A stretch of DNA of 64,000 nt. It comes from Bradyrhizobium sp. WBOS07. GTDB taxonomy: Bacteria; Pseudomonadota; Alphaproteobacteria; Rhizobiales; Xanthobacteraceae. Shown piece by piece: positions 8,751 to 19,534 of this stretch. Each line of letters starts with the position of its first letter. Within the stretch, counting starts at the first letter, position 1. The notes beneath the pieces are model-generated. The model ran no database searches, was not told where the DNA came from, and saw nothing but the letters and a program-made list of their open reading frames with translations. Location of the stretch: positions 5,661,501-5,725,500 of the forward strand of contig NZ_CP029008.1 of NCBI RefSeq assembly GCF_024585165.1. Reading direction: 5' to 3'. A program made the position numbers and the translations under genes.

Positions 8751-9998
8751 TCAGCGCGTGAAGCGCGCCACCAGCTCCACATGCGGCGTGTGGCGGAATT
8801 GATCGACCGGCACCACTGCCTCCAGCCGGTAACCGCCGTCGATCAGCAGCCGGGCGTCGCGGGCAAAGGTTGCGACGTTGCAGGACACGGCGACCACGAT
8901 CGGCACCTTGCTTGCGGCGAGCTTCAGGGCCTGCGCCTGTGCGCCCTGGCGCGGCGGGTCGAACACCACGGCCTCGAAGTCGCGCAGCTCGGGCGGCACC
9001 AGCGGACGGCGGAACAGGTCGCGCGGCTCGCACCTGATCGGCTTCAGTCCCGGTGTGCGCGCCGCTTTCGCCAGCGCTGCGACGGCGCCGGCGTCGTTGT
9101 CGTACGCGGTGATGCGCGCCTTCTCGGCGAGCCGTAGCGCGAACGGGCCGACGCCGCAGAAGAGGTCGAGAACGTCCTTGGCCTTGCCGATGCGCTCAGT
9201 GATGAGCGCGGCGAGCGTCTCTTCGCCCGCCACCGTCGCCTGCAGGAACGAGCCCGGCGGCAGCGTCACCTCGGCGCGGCCCATCTTCACCGTCGGCGGC
9301 AGGCGCTGCAGCACCAGCTCGCCGTGCCGCGTCAGGCGCGCCAGGCGGTGCTGCTCGGCGACGCGCGACAGCGCCGTGACCAGCGGCGTCGGCAGCGGCC
9401 CGGAGCCGCGCACGTCGACATCGAGGCCGTTGGCGGTGGCGGTAACCTGGATGTCGAGCGGCTTGGTCACCGGCATCTTCGACGTCAGCGGTTCGGCGAG
9501 CGCCCAGGCGGCATCGAGCGCGCCGTCGAGCGCGGGGTCGAGGATCGGGCAGCGATCGATCGGGATGACGTCGTGCGAGCTCGTCGCCGAGAAACCGACC
9601 TTGAGAACATCATGCGTGCCGAAACGGCCGTGCAACGTGATGCGCCGGCGGCCGGCGCCATGGGCGTCGACCAGCGGCGCGACCTCGCACTCGATGCCGG
9701 CCTGCGCCAGCGTCTCCACCACGATGCCGCGCTTCCAGGCCTGATAGGGCTCTGCCGCCCAATGCTGGATCGCGCAGCCGCCGCAGACGCCGAAATGCGG
9801 GCAGAACGGTTCGATGCGCTCGGGGCTTGCGACATCGACCGCGAGCAGCTTGCGGCGATCGGGATGGTGGCCCACGACGTGATCGACCTCGACGGTTTCG
9901 CCACCGAGCGTATAGGGCACGTAGATGGCATCGCCGGTGGTGAGGCAGACGCCGTCGCCGCGATGGCCGACATGATCGATGGTCAGACGCTCAACCAC
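8751..9998 (-). CDS. TrmA/RumA-family tRNA/rRNA 5-methyluridine methyltransferase
   Basis: This is a class I SAM-dependent RNA m5U methyltransferase. An N-terminal TRAM-like segment (GHRGDGV) is followed by the four-cysteine iron-sulphur site that begins [10 protein letters not shown], then the SAM-binding [11 protein letters not shown]. The catalytic region carries VFDPPRQGA and the nucleophilic cysteine in [13 protein letters not shown]. The product is about 415 residues from the GTG at 9998, which overlaps tlyA by 8 bases; the frame stays open to a GTG at 10034. It is the last gene of an apparent operon with dxs, the deoxyribosyltransferase-like gene and tlyA. The exact target nucleotide is not determinable. 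Confidence 0.9.
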   Translation of the reverse strand: MVERLTIDHVGHRGDGVCLTTGDAIYVPYTLGGETVEVDHVVGHHPDRRKLLAVDVASPERIEPFCPHFGVCGGCAIQHWAAEPYQAWKRGIVVETLAQAGIECEVAPLVDAHGAGRRRITLHGRFGTHDVLKVGFSATSSHDVIPIDRCPILDPALDGALDAAWALAEPLTSKMPVTKPLDIQVTATANGLDVDVRGSGPLPTPLVTALSRVAEQHRLARLTRHGELVLQRLPPTVKMGRAEVTLPPGSFLQATVAGEETLAALITERIGKAKDVLDLFCGVGPFALRLAEKARITAYDNDAGAVAALAKAARTPGLKPIRCEPRDLFRRPLVPPELRDFEAVVFDPPRQGAQAQALKLAASKVPIVVAVSCNVATFARDARLLIDGGYRLEAVVPVDQFRHTPHVELVARFTR

Positions 9999-10725
9999 GG
10001 CGCGCGCCCAGGAAGAATTCGGCGTTGCCGTCACCGCCCGCGATCGAGGAGGGGAATACCTCGATGTCGGTGCAGCCGAGCGAGGCGGCGAAGGCCGCGA
10101 TGTCGTCGCAGATCGCCTGGTGCACGGCGGCGTCGCGGACGATGCCCTTCTTGTTGTGCTTCCTGTCAGCCTCGAATTGCGGCTTGATCAGCGCCAGCAG
10201 GCTCATCGGCGCGGCGGCGAGGGACAGCGCCACCGGCAGCACCGTCTTGAGCGAGATGAAGCTGACATCGATGACGACGACATCGGGCCGCGCCGGCAGG
10301 CGCTTGCCCTCGTAGCTGCGGATGTCGGTCTCCTCCATCGACACGATCTTGGGATGATCGCGCAACGAGGGATGCAGCTGGCTGGTGCCGACATCGATCG
10401 CGAACACCAGGCTGGCGCCGTTCGCCAGCAGCACCTCGGTGAAACCGCCGGTGGACGCCCCGACATCGAGGCAGACATGGTCCTCGATCTCGATGGGATA
10501 ACGTTCCAGCGCGCCGGCGAGCTTGACGCCGCCGCGGGAGACGTAGGGGTGCGCGGGCTCGGCCTGGATCACGGCGTCCTCGGCGATGGTCTCCGACGGC
10601 TTGGCGACCTGCTTGTCATCGGCCCTGACGAGGCCGGCCTCGATCGCCGCGCGCGCCCGCGCCCGGCTCTCGAACAGGCCGCGCTCGACCAGCAACACAT
10701 CCGCGCGCTTGCGGGCAGGGGACAT
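9991..10725 (-). CDS. tlyA: TlyA-family rRNA 2'-O-methyltransferase / hemolysin-like
   Basis: The N-terminal S4 RNA-binding domain ([22 protein letters not shown]) is joined to an FtsJ-like methyltransferase domain with the SAM motif [16 protein letters not shown] and the K-D-K-E type residues in [10 protein letters not shown] and ALIKPQFE. TlyA proteins methylate ribosomal RNA and were originally described as hemolysins. The ATG at 10725 has GGAG upstream and gives 244 residues, typical of the family. The gene sits 26 bases behind the deoxyribosyltransferase-like gene and overlaps the next methyltransferase gene. Confidence 0.93.
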   Translation of the reverse strand: MSPARKRADVLLVERGLFESRARARAAIEAGLVRADDKQVAKPSETIAEDAVIQAEPAHPYVSRGGVKLAGALERYPIEIEDHVCLDVGASTGGFTEVLLANGASLVFAIDVGTSQLHPSLRDHPKIVSMEETDIRSYEGKRLPARPDVVVIDVSFISLKTVLPVALSLAAAPMSLLALIKPQFEADRKHNKKGIVRDAAVHQAICDDIAAFAASLGCTDIEVFPSSIAGGDGNAEFFLGARRG

Positions 10726-10751
10726 CGAATCTCCGGAGGCGACTGAAAGGC

Positions 10752-11306
10752 TTATGTAGCGATCAATCGCGCGGCCGCCATCCGGACGCAAGCCTCGAAC
10801 GCGCCCAGATCGTGCCAGACGTCGATGGGCGCCGCGGCCGGCGTCACCAGCGGGCAGCCATGCAGCTCCAGCGCGTGGATCATCATGAGATTATCGACGA
10901 GGCCGAAATCCTCGACGGTCAGGCCCTGCGCGTCGATCAGCCGCCCGTCCTCGGACGTGACGTCCATGAAGCGGCTGAGGCGGTCGGCATAGGCGGCGCT
11001 GTCATTGGAATAAGCGAGGCACAACTTGCCGCGGCCGGCCATGTAGCCGAGCTCATAGACGGTGCCGGGATCGGCGCCGGCGCCGCGGAACGGGGTGAGG
11101 TTGGCAATGATGGCGTCGGCCGCGTCCATCATCGCCTCGTTGCCGCAGAAGATCTGCCTGGAGGCATCGGGTGCGGTGAGGTCGATGGCGTTGTCGAGGG
11201 GATAGAGGCCGGTGAGGCCGTGCGCAGCGCAGACATCGACCTTGCGACGGCCGATCTCGATGGCATCCGGCAGGAACACGTCGGGACCTGCCAGATAGAT
11301 TTTCAT
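10752..11306 (-). CDS. Nucleoside 2-deoxyribosyltransferase-like protein
   Basis: The 184-residue product starts MKIYLAGPDVFLPD, the standard opening of nucleoside 2-deoxyribosyltransferases. It continues with DAIIANLTPFRGAGADPGTVYELGYMAG, which holds the catalytic-type glutamate and the D-x-G-T binding loop. Such enzymes move deoxyribose between bases or hydrolyse 5'-monophosphate N-glycosidic bonds. I start at the ATG at 11306 because it aligns with the family; the frame stays open to 11339. It lies between dxs and tlyA on the same strand. The physiological substrate is unknown. Confidence 0.88.
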   Translation of the reverse strand: MKIYLAGPDVFLPDAIEIGRRKVDVCAAHGLTGLYPLDNAIDLTAPDASRQIFCGNEAMMDAADAIIANLTPFRGAGADPGTVYELGYMAGRGKLCLAYSNDSAAYADRLSRFMDVTSEDGRLIDAQGLTVEDFGLVDNLMMIHALELHGCPLVTPAAAPIDVWHDLGAFEACVRMAAARLIAT

Positions 11307-11357
11307 GGCGTCAGAACCGGAAATTTGGGCAGGGCGCAAGCCACAGTGGGCGGTGTG

Positions 11358-11480
11358 CTCCCTCCCCCGCCTGCGGGGGAGGGCTGGGGAGAGGGTTGTC
11401 TCCGCACCGGGACAATCTCCCAGAGGATAGAGCCCTCACCCGACGCTTCGCGTCGACCTCTCCCGCAAGCGGGAGAGGTT
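11358..11480. repeat. Intergenic repeat with three hairpins
   Basis: The interval contains CCCCCGCCTGCGGGGG, GACGCTTCGCGTC and CTCTCCCGCAAGCGGGAGAG palindromes in a mosaic that is non-coding on both strands. I recall this composition as a dispersed repeat of Bradyrhizobium genomes. It lies directly downstream of dxs, where its hairpins could also slow or stop transcription. Confidence 0.6.
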
Positions 11481-11487
11481 AACCAGC

Positions 11488-13416
11488 TCAGGCCAGCTTG
11501 ACCGTCTCGGCCTTGACGTCCTTGCCGAGCGCTTCGAACACCTTGGCGACGATGCCCTTGGCGTCGAGGCCGGCGCGGGCGTACATCGCGGCGGGCGTGT
11601 CGTGATCCTGGAACACGTCGGGCAGCACCATCGAGCGGAACTTGACCATGCCGCTGTCGAGCACGCCCTGGTCGGTCAGGAATTGCGCGACATGCGAGCC
11701 GAAGCCGCCGACCGAGCCTTCCTCGATCGTGATCAGGATCTCGTGGTCACGGGCGAGCTTGAGCACCAGCTCGGTGTCGAGCGGCTTCATGAAGCGCGCG
11801 TCCGCGATCGTGGTGGACAGGCCGTGAGCGGCGAGCTCGTCGGCGGCCTTCTCGCATTCGGCGAGGCGCGTGCCGAAGGAGAGCAGGGCGATCTTGCTGC
11901 CCTGGCGGATCATGCGACCCTTGCCGATCTCGAGCGGAATGCCGACCTCGGGCATCTCGATGCCGCGGCCTTCGCCGCGCGGATAGCGCAGCGAGCTCGG
12001 ACGGTCGTTGATCGCCACCTGGGTCGCCACCATGTGGACGAGCTCGGCCTCATCGGCCGCCGCCATGATCACCATGTTGGGCAGGCAGCCGAGATAGGCG
12101 TTGTCGAACGAGCCGGCATGCGTCGCGCCGTCGGCGCCGACGAGACCGGCGCGGTCGATGGCGAAGCGGACGGGCAGGCTCTGGATCGCGACGTCGTGCA
12201 CGATCTGGTCGTAGCCGCGCTGCAGGAAGGTCGAGTAGATCGCGCAGAACGGCTTGTAGCCTTCGGTGGCGAGACCCGCGGCAAACGTCACCGCGTGCTG
12301 CTCGGCGATGCCGACGTCGAAGGTGCGGTCCGGGAAGGCCTTGTTGAAGATGTCGACGCCGGTGCCCGACGGCATCGCCGCGGTGATGGCGACGATCTTG
12401 TCGTCCTTCTGGGCTTCCTTGACCAGGCTCTGGCCGAACACGTTCTGGTAGGCCGGCGCGTTCGGCTTGGCTTTTGCCTGGGTGCCGGTGGCGACGTCGA
12501 ACTTGACGACGGCGTGGTACTTGTCGGCGGACGCTTCCGCCGGGCCGTAGCCCTTGCCCTTCTGCGTCACGACGTGGACCAGGATCGGGCCGGTCTCCAT
12601 GTCGCGGACGTTCTTCAGCACGGGCAGCAGGTGGTCAAGATTGTGGCCGTCAATCGGGCCGACATAGTAGAAGCCGAGCTCCTCGAACAGCGTGCCGCCG
12701 TCCATCATGAAGCCGCGGGAATATTCCTCGACGCGGTTGGCGCGGTTGGCGATGATCTTGGGCAGGCGCTTGTTGATCTGCTTGGCCGCATCGCGCAGCG
12801 TGCGATAGGTCTTGCCGGAGTAGAGGCGCGACAGATAGGCGCTCATGGCGCCGACCGGCGGCGCGATCGACATGTCATTGTCGTTGAGAATGACGATCAG
12901 GCGCGAGTTCATCGCACCCGCATTGTTCATGGCCTCGTAGGCCATGCCGGCTGACATCGCGCCGTCACCGATCACGGCTATGACGTTGTTCTTGCCGCCG
13001 GAGAGGTCGCGCGCCACCGCCATGCCGAGGCCGGCGGAGATCGAGGTCGAGGAATGCGCGGCGCCGAACGGATCGTAATCGCTCTCGCTGCGCTTGGTGA
13101 AGCCGGACAGACCGCCGCCGGTGCGCAGGGTGCGGATGCGGTCGCGCCGGCCGGTGAGGATCTTGTGCGGATAGGCCTGGTGGCCGACGTCCCAGATCAG
13201 CCGGTCGCGCGGCGTGTCGAAGACGTAATGGATCGCGGTGGTGAGCTCGACCACGCCGAGGCCCGCGCCGAAGTGACCGCCGGTCACGGAGACGGCATCG
13301 ATGGTCTCCTGCCGCAGCTCGTCGGCAACCTGGCGAACCTGCTCGACCTTGAGCTTGCGCAGGTCTTCCGGCGTCCGGATGGTGTCGAGAAGCGGCGTTT
13401 TACTGTATGCGTTCAC
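11488..13416 (-). CDS. dxs: 1-deoxy-D-xylulose-5-phosphate synthase
   Basis: Dxs condenses pyruvate and glyceraldehyde-3-phosphate using thiamine diphosphate, the first step of the MEP isoprenoid pathway. The product is about 642 residues, the family length. Landmarks are [13 protein letters not shown] with the catalytic histidine, the ThDP motif [20 protein letters not shown], and the C-terminal transketolase part with [17 protein letters not shown] prefer the GTG at 13416 ([10 protein letters not shown]) with GGAAA upstream; a TTG at 13428 is the alternative. A ribosomal or tRNA-modification operon appears to follow it. Confidence 0.97.
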   Translation of the reverse strand: MNAYSKTPLLDTIRTPEDLRKLKVEQVRQVADELRQETIDAVSVTGGHFGAGLGVVELTTAIHYVFDTPRDRLIWDVGHQAYPHKILTGRRDRIRTLRTGGGLSGFTKRSESDYDPFGAAHSSTSISAGLGMAVARDLSGGKNNVIAVIGDGAMSAGMAYEAMNNAGAMNSRLIVILNDNDMSIAPPVGAMSAYLSRLYSGKTYRTLRDAAKQINKRLPKIIANRANRVEEYSRGFMMDGGTLFEELGFYYVGPIDGHNLDHLLPVLKNVRDMETGPILVHVVTQKGKGYGPAEASADKYHAVVKFDVATGTQAKAKPNAPAYQNVFGQSLVKEAQKDDKIVAITAAMPSGTGVDIFNKAFPDRTFDVGIAEQHAVTFAAGLATEGYKPFCAIYSTFLQRGYDQIVHDVAIQSLPVRFAIDRAGLVGADGATHAGSFDNAYLGCLPNMVIMAAADEAELVHMVATQVAINDRPSSLRYPRGEGRGIEMPEVGIPLEIGKGRMIRQGSKIALLSFGTRLAECEKAADELAAHGLSTTIADARFMKPLDTELVLKLARDHEILITIEEGSVGGFGSHVAQFLTDQGVLDSGMVKFRSMVLPDVFQDHDTPAAMYARAGLDAKGIVAKVFEALGKDVKAETVKLA

Positions 13417-13999
13417 GGCGATTTCCAATTTGTCAGCGCCGGAAGGTCATTCCGGTGCGCGATGGGTTTGCACAATATCGGCGCAGCGCGAGTCCTAACC
13501 GTCGGAGCCACCTGCATGGGGCAAAGCCCCGTCTTCAAGCTTAGGTAAGCTTAAGTGCGCTCCGGTTCAGTCTCTGTGATCCCTGTCACTTAGATCGGCT
13601 TCGTCCGTCCCAAGCCAATTTCATTAGCAGTTTGAAGCCCTTGTCGTCGGTAATCGGTGCCCACGCAAGGCTTGCAAAAAGCCACACTCCGCGCAGCTTT
13701 ACACCAAAGCTGAGGCCAAAGCCAACCCGCCGGACCGATTAGGGGTATGCAGGTGCAACTGGCGGGCCAGAGTGGTTAACCGTGGCGCGGAAGGCCGGGT
13801 TCCAGATGTGCCCGGTCTCTTGTCAGGCTTTTTCTCGCGGTTGGGAGCTTTCTCACCCAGGGAACCGTTCGGAGCCGGACTTCCCGGCCCACTGTCATGG
13901 AACCGGATCCGTCGCGGGCACGCCGCGTGCGATATAAGGACATGGCAGCCCAGCGAAGACATTCACCGGGCGTGGTCAGAAATGGACAGTGGGCCCGGC
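13417..13999. other. Non-coding interval upstream of dxs
   Basis: I see no convincing gene in these 583 bases. They hold two perfect small hairpins on the dxs leader side: GGGGC-AAA-GCCCC at 13518-13530 and AAGCTTA-GG-TAAGCTT at 13537-13552. The open frames on both strands lack homology or start signals. The dxs promoter must lie here if dxs is not read through from xseB. Confidence 0.6.
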
Positions 14000-14251
14000 C
14001 TATTGAACGTCGAGCGGCGCCGTGCCGGAGGCTTGGCCCGTGGCATCGGTGGTGATCTTGTCGACCCGCGCCTCGGCCTGGCGCAGCAGCTCCTCGCAGC
14101 GGCGCTTCAGCGCCTCGCCACGCTCGTAGATCGTCACGGATTCCTCGAGCGGCACCTTGCCATCCTCGAGCCGCTTCACGATCGTCTCGAGTTCCTCGAT
14201 CGCGCGTTCGAAGGAGAGCCTGGAGACGTCGACTTGGGTGTTTTCGGCCAT
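14000..14251 (-). CDS. xseB: Exodeoxyribonuclease VII small subunit
   Basis: XseB is the small helical partner of XseA in exonuclease VII, which degrades single-stranded DNA. The 83-residue product has the conserved core LSFERAIEELETIVKRLEDGKVPLEESVTIYERGEAL, a coiled-coil hairpin. The ATG at 14251 is preceded by GGAAACGGAT and fits the family better than the ATG at 14278. xseA is not in the window. It sits between the histone-deacetylase-like gene and dxs on the same strand, an order that is common in alphaproteobacteria. Confidence 0.95.
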   Translation of the reverse strand: MAENTQVDVSRLSFERAIEELETIVKRLEDGKVPLEESVTIYERGEALKRRCEELLRQAEARVDKITTDATGQASGTAPLDVQ

Positions 14252-14325
14252 ATCCGTTTCCGATTGCCCGATTCGCATGGCCCACAGTGAAGGCGGGTTT
14301 TGCGGGCTTAATGTGGCGAGTGCTT

Positions 14326-15255
14326 TCAGGCGCCCATCAGGGCGCCGACATGCGCCGTAACAGATTCTTTCAATCCCTGCAGGTCATAGCCGCCCTCGAG
14401 CACCGAGACAACACGCCCACCGGCGGTCTTGTCGGCGAGATCCATCAGCTTGCGCGTCACCCAGGCATAATCCTCCGCGCGCAGGTTCAGCGAGGCCAGC
14501 GGATCGCGGTAATGCGCGTCGAAGCCGGCGGAGATGACGAGCAGCTCGGGGCTGAATTTTTCGAGCTGCGGCAGGATCAAGTTCTCGAACGCGGAGCGAA
14601 ATTCCGGCCCGCCGTCCTCGGAGGCAAGCGGCGCATTGACGATGGTGTCGTGGTCACCGCGTTCGCTCTTGGCGCCGGTGCCGGGAAACAGCGGCATCTG
14701 GTGCGTCGAGCAGTACATCACCGTCGGGTCCGACCAGAAGATGTCCTGCGTGCCGTTGCCGTGATGCACGTCGAAATCGACGATGGCGGCGCGCTTGATG
14801 CCGTACTTGCGCTGCGCATGGCGCGCGGCGATCGCGACATTATCGAAGAAGCAGAAGCCCATCGGCTTGCCGATCTCGGCGTGATGCCCGGGCGGACGCA
14901 CCGCGACGAAGGCGTTGCGATGCTCGCCCGCCATCACCGCTTCGGTCGCCGCAACCGCACCGCCGACGCCGCGCATCACCGCTTCCCACGTGCCCGGCGA
15001 CATCGACGTGTCGCCGTCGATATAGACCTGTCCGCTGGCCGGCGCGATGTGACGCAGCTCGGTGACGTAGTGCTCGTTGTGGCAGAGCGTGACGAGATCG
15101 AGATCGCCTTCCGGAGCCTGATCGCGCGCCAGGAACTGGAAGCGCTCATGCGACAGCGCTTCCTCCACCGCACGCAGGCGATCCGGCCTCTCAGGGTGTC
15201 CCGGCGGGGTGACATGGTCGAGGCAGGCCTTGTGGGAAAGGAGAAGCGTGCTCAT
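14326..15255 (-). CDS. Histone deacetylase / AcuC-family amidohydrolase
   Basis: The 309-residue product is an arginase-fold zinc hydrolase of the HDAC family. It carries [20 protein letters not shown] (the His-His charge relay), the zinc ligands in [16 protein letters not shown], and the later [12 protein letters not shown] with the third ligand. In bacteria such enzymes act on acetyl-lysine, acetylpolyamines or acetoin-pathway substrates; the substrate is not evident here. The ATG at 15255 ([14 protein letters not shown]) matches the family start; the frame stays open to 15330. It lies 74 bases upstream of xseB on the same strand. Confidence 0.92.
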   Translation of the reverse strand: MSTLLLSHKACLDHVTPPGHPERPDRLRAVEEALSHERFQFLARDQAPEGDLDLVTLCHNEHYVTELRHIAPASGQVYIDGDTSMSPGTWEAVMRGVGGAVAATEAVMAGEHRNAFVAVRPPGHHAEIGKPMGFCFFDNVAIAARHAQRKYGIKRAAIVDFDVHHGNGTQDIFWSDPTVMYCSTHQMPLFPGTGAKSERGDHDTIVNAPLASEDGGPEFRSAFENLILPQLEKFSPELLVISAGFDAHYRDPLASLNLRAEDYAWVTRKLMDLADKTAGGRVVSVLEGGYDLQGLKESVTAHVGALMGA

Positions 15256-15388
15256 CAGGTCGGCCTCACAAGATACGGGCTTTCGTCGTCGCTTGGCGCA
15301 TCCGGCGCCAAAACGCAATGCAAAACCCAATCTAGGCGCTTGGGCGGCAATGGCAAAGGGGCGTCCGGGCCCGGCCGTTTGATCCGGA

Positions 15389-17044
15389 TCAATTCACGCG
15401 CAAGATGCGGGTCGGCGGCAGCGGACCGATCGGCCCGTGCGCCCGGAAGAACGCGAACAGCGCATCGGCGTCGTAACCGCCATATTGCGGCGACGTGCCC
15501 TGTTGGGCGACGGTAAAACCGTCGCCCCCGACGGCAAGGTAATCATTGAGCGTGACCCGGTAGCCGCTGCCGGGCTCGATCGGCCCGCCGTTGAGCGTCA
15601 TCCTCTCGGGGATCACGCGCTCGCCGAATGGCTTCGACGCATCCCAGGCATAGCTGAATCCGTTCGAGACCTGGAGGATCCGCGGCCGCTTTGGGTCGAG
15701 CCATTGCTGCTCCAGCATGTCCTTGAGCTGGCTGCCGGTCAGCGTGATCGTCACGAGGCGGTTGCGGAACGGCTGGCTGGCGAAGACATCGCCGAAGGAA
15801 ATCGCGCCGTTCTCCTTCGGCACGATGTCGGTGCGGATGCCGCCGGGATTGGTCAGCGCGATGACAGCGCTGCCATCCTTGGCATCGCGGGTTGCGAGCA
15901 ATTGCGCGTCGGCGATGATGTCGCCGAGGGCGCTTTCGCCGGCCTCGTTCGGCACGCGCGACAACGTCTGGGTCACCGAGCCGGCGGGCCGGTTGGCGAT
16001 CGGCGCGGAGAGCTTGTCGTAGGCGTCGATCAATGCGGTCTGCTCGGGATCCCTGGCCAGCGAAGCATTGGCGACGAGGACGTTCTCGCCCGTGGCGCTG
16101 ACGATGTCGCGTGTCGTAGGATCGAGCTTCAGGTCGATCGCCGTGACCAGCGTGCCGTATTTGTCGCCGCTGGTGACGAGCCGCCCGTCGATATCGCAGA
16201 CATAGGCGCGGTGCGTATGACCGCTGACGACGACGTCGACGGCGCGGTCGAACTTCTTCACGATGTCGACGATCGGCCCGGTGATGGCGGGGCATTCGTT
16301 GTAGTCGCCTGAGGGCTCGCCGCCCTGGTGGATCAGCACCACGATGGCCTCGACGCCGCGCGCCTTCAGCTGCGGCACGAGCGCGTTCACCGTCTCGGCC
16401 TCGTCGCGGAATTCGAACCCCTTGATGCCCGATGGCGAGACGATGCCCGCGGTCTCCTTCAAGGTCAGCCCGATGAAGGCGACGGGGATGCCGTCGAATT
16501 CCCTGATCTCGTAGGGCGGCAGCACGCTGTTGCCGGTCGCGGTCTCGATGGTGGATGCCGCCAGATAGCGGAATTTGGCGCCGGTGAAGGGATGCGGCCC
16601 CTGGCAGCCGTCGACCGGATGGCAGCCGCCGTTCTGCATCCGGAGCAGCTCGGTCGTGCCCTCGTCGAATTCGTGATTGCCGACGGAGGTGATCGCCAGC
16701 CCCATCATCGAGAGCGATTCGATCGAGGGCTCGTCGTGAAACATCGCCGACAGGAACGGGCTCGCACCGATCAGATCGCCGGCGGCGACGAAGATCGTGT
16801 TCTTGTGACCTTCGCGCAGCTGCTTGACCAGCGTCGCCAAATATTCGGCGCCGCCGGCCGCCACCATCACCTTCTTGCTCTTGTCCTCGGGATCTCCGAT
16901 GCGGATGCCGCCCGGCGGCGGCCGCAAATTGCCGTGGAAATCGTTGATCGCGAGGATGCGTAGCTCGATCGGGGCTGCGGTCTGGGCAGAGGCGGGGAGG
17001 GTCCAGATGAGGGCGAGTGCGGCGAAGATGGATTTGTATCGCAT
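15389..17044 (-). CDS. Secreted 5'-nucleotidase / metallophosphatase
   Basis: The 551-residue product has a signal peptide (cleavage near ASA/QT at residue 20). An N-terminal metallophosphoesterase domain follows, with [27 protein letters not shown] and [10 protein letters not shown], which supply the two-metal site. A C-terminal 5'-nucleotidase domain (about residues 340-520) contains NPGGIRTDI and a Tyr/Phe-rich nucleoside pocket. It probably dephosphorylates nucleotides in the periplasm and returns nucleosides and phosphate. It stands alone, with repeats on its upstream side. Confidence 0.94.
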   Translation of the reverse strand: MRYKSIFAALALIWTLPASAQTAAPIELRILAINDFHGNLRPPPGGIRIGDPEDKSKKVMVAAGGAEYLATLVKQLREGHKNTIFVAAGDLIGASPFLSAMFHDEPSIESLSMMGLAITSVGNHEFDEGTTELLRMQNGGCHPVDGCQGPHPFTGAKFRYLAASTIETATGNSVLPPYEIREFDGIPVAFIGLTLKETAGIVSPSGIKGFEFRDEAETVNALVPQLKARGVEAIVVLIHQGGEPSGDYNECPAITGPIVDIVKKFDRAVDVVVSGHTHRAYVCDIDGRLVTSGDKYGTLVTAIDLKLDPTTRDIVSATGENVLVANASLARDPEQTALIDAYDKLSAPIANRPAGSVTQTLSRVPNEAGESALGDIIADAQLLATRDAKDGSAVIALTNPGGIRTDIVPKENGAISFGDVFASQPFRNRLVTITLTGSQLKDMLEQQWLDPKRPRILQVSNGFSYAWDASKPFGERVIPERMTLNGGPIEPGSGYRVTLNDYLAVGGDGFTVAQQGTSPQYGGYDADALFAFFRAHGPIGPLPPTRILRVN

Positions 17045-17154
17045 GGAGCCAGATTAAGCGTTCAGCGCGAAGATTTCACGAACGTTTCTCGCCGTCATTC
17101 CCGAGGGCTCGCGATTCCGTTGAGAAGAGCGGCGGAGGCCGCGGCGTCGTAACT

Positions 17155-17305
17155 TTGAGCCGGGTTGCCCCTCGTGCCCCAGACGCAGCGCAGCGCTACT
17201 TCAGCGGTGCGCCGCAGAGCCGGGGCCCATGTCGCCGCGATCTCTTCCCTGCCATTGGTCCCGGCTCTGCCCAGCGAGGCATTGCAGTGCGTCCGGGACA
17301 CGTCA
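17155..17305. repeat. Intergenic repeat-like sequence
   Basis: The stretch between the acyl-CoA dehydrogenase and the 5'-nucleotidase is non-coding. It contains GGTCCCGGCTCTGC and GCAGTGCGTCCGGGACACG blocks that I recall as parts of a dispersed Bradyrhizobium element. The GCAGAGCCGGG at about 17213 and CCCGGCTCTGC at about 17260 form a long inverted repeat. Confidence 0.5.
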
Positions 17306-17311
17306 ATCGAC

Positions 17312-19090
17312 CTACCCCAGCAGCACCGCATCCGCCGCCGCGACCGATTCCGCGCTCTCCGTCACCGTGCGCTCGAGCGCGCCGGCCTGCACGGTGATAT
17401 TCTCGGCGAAGAAGCGCGCGAGGGAGACGTAGCGCGCCGCGTCGGTGTTGCCATCGGCCTTGGCGGCGAGCGCTTCGGACGCGAGCAGGCAGCCGCCGAG
17501 CGTGGCGCCGAACTGCTGCAAGTAGGGCGTCGCGCCGGCGAGCGCATCGTTCGGTGCCGACGTGACGCGCTCCAGCAGCCACTTGCTGGTGCGCGTCAGC
17601 GCCTCCAGTGCCTCGCGCAATTTCGCTCCTGTGGTGCCGAAAGCGGGATCGTTGGAGGCCTCGACCTTCTTGACGGTTGCCGCGAGCTCGTCGAGCAGCG
17701 CCCACACCGAGGCACCGCCATTGGCAGCTAACTTGCGCGTGACGAGGTCGATCGCCTGGATGCCGTTGGTGCCCTCGTAGATCGCGGTGATGCGGGCGTC
17801 GCGATAGTGCTGCGCTGCGCCGGTCTCCTCGATGAAGCCCATGCCGCCATGGATCTGCACGCCGAGATAGGCGACCTCGTTGCCGATGTCGGTGGAATAG
17901 GCCTTGGCCATCGGCGTCAGCAGCGCCGCGCGCGCGGCGGCTTCAGTGCGCACCTTCGGGTCCTTGGCGCGGGTCGAGACGTCGATCGCGACCGCGGTCG
18001 CATAGCAGATGGTGCGCGCGGCGGCCGTCTGCGCCCGCATCCGCATCAGCATGCGCTTGACGTCGGGATGAACGAAGATCGCATCCGATCCGTCGGTCTT
18101 GCTGCCGACCGCGCGGCCCTGCTTGCGCTCCTGGGCATACGACAGCGCCTGCTGATAGGCGCGGTCGGCAACGCCGACGCCCTCGAGGCCGACGCCGAGG
18201 CGGGCCTGGTTCATCATGGTGAACATGCAGCGCATGCCCTGGTTCTCTTCGCCGATCAGGAAGCCGATGGCGCCGCCGTGATCGCCCATGGTCATGGTGC
18301 AGGTGGGGGAGGCATGCATGCCGAGCTTGTGCTCGACGCCGCTGGCAAAGATGTCGTTGCGTGCGCCGAGCGAGCCGTCGGCATTGACCATGAATTTGGG
18401 CACCAGGAACAGCGAGATACCCTTGGTGCCGGCGGGCGCATCGGGCAGGCGGGCCAGCACGAAATGCACGATGTTGTCGGTCATGTCGTGTTCGCCATAG
18501 GTGATGAAGATCTTCGTCCCCTTGATCCGATAGGTGCCGTCGGCCTGCTTCTCGGCACGGGTGCGCAGCGCGCCCACGTCGGAGCCGGCCTGCGGCTCGG
18601 TCAGCTGCATCGTGCCGGTCCATTCGCCGGAAACGAGCTTCTCCAGATAGATCTTCTTCAGCTCGTCGCTGCCATGCGCGTCCAGCGCCTCGATCGCCGA
18701 GGCTGTCAGCAGCGGGCAGAGGCCGAAGGCGACGTTGGCCGCGCTCCAGATCTCGGTGCAGGCGGCGTTGATCGCGATCGGCAGTCCCTGGCCGCCGAAA
18801 TCTTCGGGGCCGGACACCGCGTTCCAACCGCCTTCGGTCCAGCGCTTGTAGGCGTCCGGCCAGCCCGGCGCGGTCGTGACCTTGCCGTCGTCGAGCTTGA
18901 TGCCGTGCTCGTCGCCCACCTTGTTGAGCGGCGCCAGCACGTCGGTTGCGAACTTGCCGGCCTCCTCCAGCACCGCCGCGGCGATGTCCGCGTCGAAATC
19001 GCCGTAATGGCCGGCCTCCACGGCCGCCTTGAGGCCGGCGCCATGGTTGAGCGACAGCAGCATGTCATTGATCGGCGCGCGGTAGGTCAT
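17312..19090 (-). CDS. Acyl-CoA dehydrogenase (FadE/DmdC-like, long form)
   Basis: This FAD enzyme of 592 residues introduces a 2,3-double bond into acyl-CoA. It has the long architecture with an extra C-terminal domain. Visible motifs are MQLTEPQAGSDVGALRT, KIFITYGEHD, FTMMNQARLGVGLEGVG, and GGMGFIEETGAAQHYRDARITAIYEGTNGIQAIDLV, where the YEGT segment holds the catalytic-base region. The ATG at 19090 has GGGAGTGAGCC upstream. The length matches the DmdC/FadE5 type, but the acyl chain specificity cannot be read. It is the last gene before tRNA-Gln. Confidence 0.93.
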   Translation of the reverse strand: MTYRAPINDMLLSLNHGAGLKAAVEAGHYGDFDADIAAAVLEEAGKFATDVLAPLNKVGDEHGIKLDDGKVTTAPGWPDAYKRWTEGGWNAVSGPEDFGGQGLPIAINAACTEIWSAANVAFGLCPLLTASAIEALDAHGSDELKKIYLEKLVSGEWTGTMQLTEPQAGSDVGALRTRAEKQADGTYRIKGTKIFITYGEHDMTDNIVHFVLARLPDAPAGTKGISLFLVPKFMVNADGSLGARNDIFASGVEHKLGMHASPTCTMTMGDHGGAIGFLIGEENQGMRCMFTMMNQARLGVGLEGVGVADRAYQQALSYAQERKQGRAVGSKTDGSDAIFVHPDVKRMLMRMRAQTAAARTICYATAVAIDVSTRAKDPKVRTEAAARAALLTPMAKAYSTDIGNEVAYLGVQIHGGMGFIEETGAAQHYRDARITAIYEGTNGIQAIDLVTRKLAANGGASVWALLDELAATVKKVEASNDPAFGTTGAKLREALEALTRTSKWLLERVTSAPNDALAGATPYLQQFGATLGGCLLASEALAAKADGNTDAARYVSLARFFAENITVQAGALERTVTESAESVAAADAVLLG

Positions 19091-19334
19091 GGCTCACTCC
19101 CGTGGACAAATATTGGCGCCGTATTCTCACGAAACGGGGGCGGTCTCAATGCCCGCAAGGACGGCCGGGTGTCCGCCGGATCCTCCGGGTTCTCCATAAT
19201 GGAGTGAGGCATGGCGGATCGGTGTGGTATTTTGACCCTCCAGGCGGTTGAAATGCCGCGCCTCTCCCTATAGACCGGCTTCGACCGAGGGGAATCTGCG
19301 GGGCCGGTTCTTCCCCCGTTCCTCGGTCGCCTGA

Positions 19335-19409
19335 TGGGGCGTAGCCAAGCGGTAAGGCAGCGGATTTTGATTCCGCCATTCGGAGGTTCGATCCCTCCCG
19401 CCCCAGCCA
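19335..19409 (+). tRNA. tRNA-Gln (anticodon TTG)
   Basis: The acceptor stem TGGGGCG (19335) pairs with CGCCCCA (19399-19405). The discriminator is G and CCA is encoded at 19407-19409. The anticodon arm reads GCGGA-TTTTGAT-TCCGC, putting TTG at positions 34-36, and the T arm GGAGG-TTCGATC-CCTCC is complete. The cloverleaf is intact. It marks the boundary between the housekeeping block and the accessory region to its right. Confidence 0.97.
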
Positions 19410-19534
19410 GATCGCCCGCATGTTTTCTGAGCCTCCAAACGACCACCCCCGTGCTGGCTGCTTTGGAGTGGGTTTCAACTTGCCCCTAACGTGGCGCTAC
19501 TTTGGCTCGCACAGGCAGCGCGCCGTGCCGCACA

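Noticed and set aside
13699..13962. Minus-strand frame of 87 residues upstream of dxs
   Set aside because: Basic, low-complexity product with no motif or start signal.
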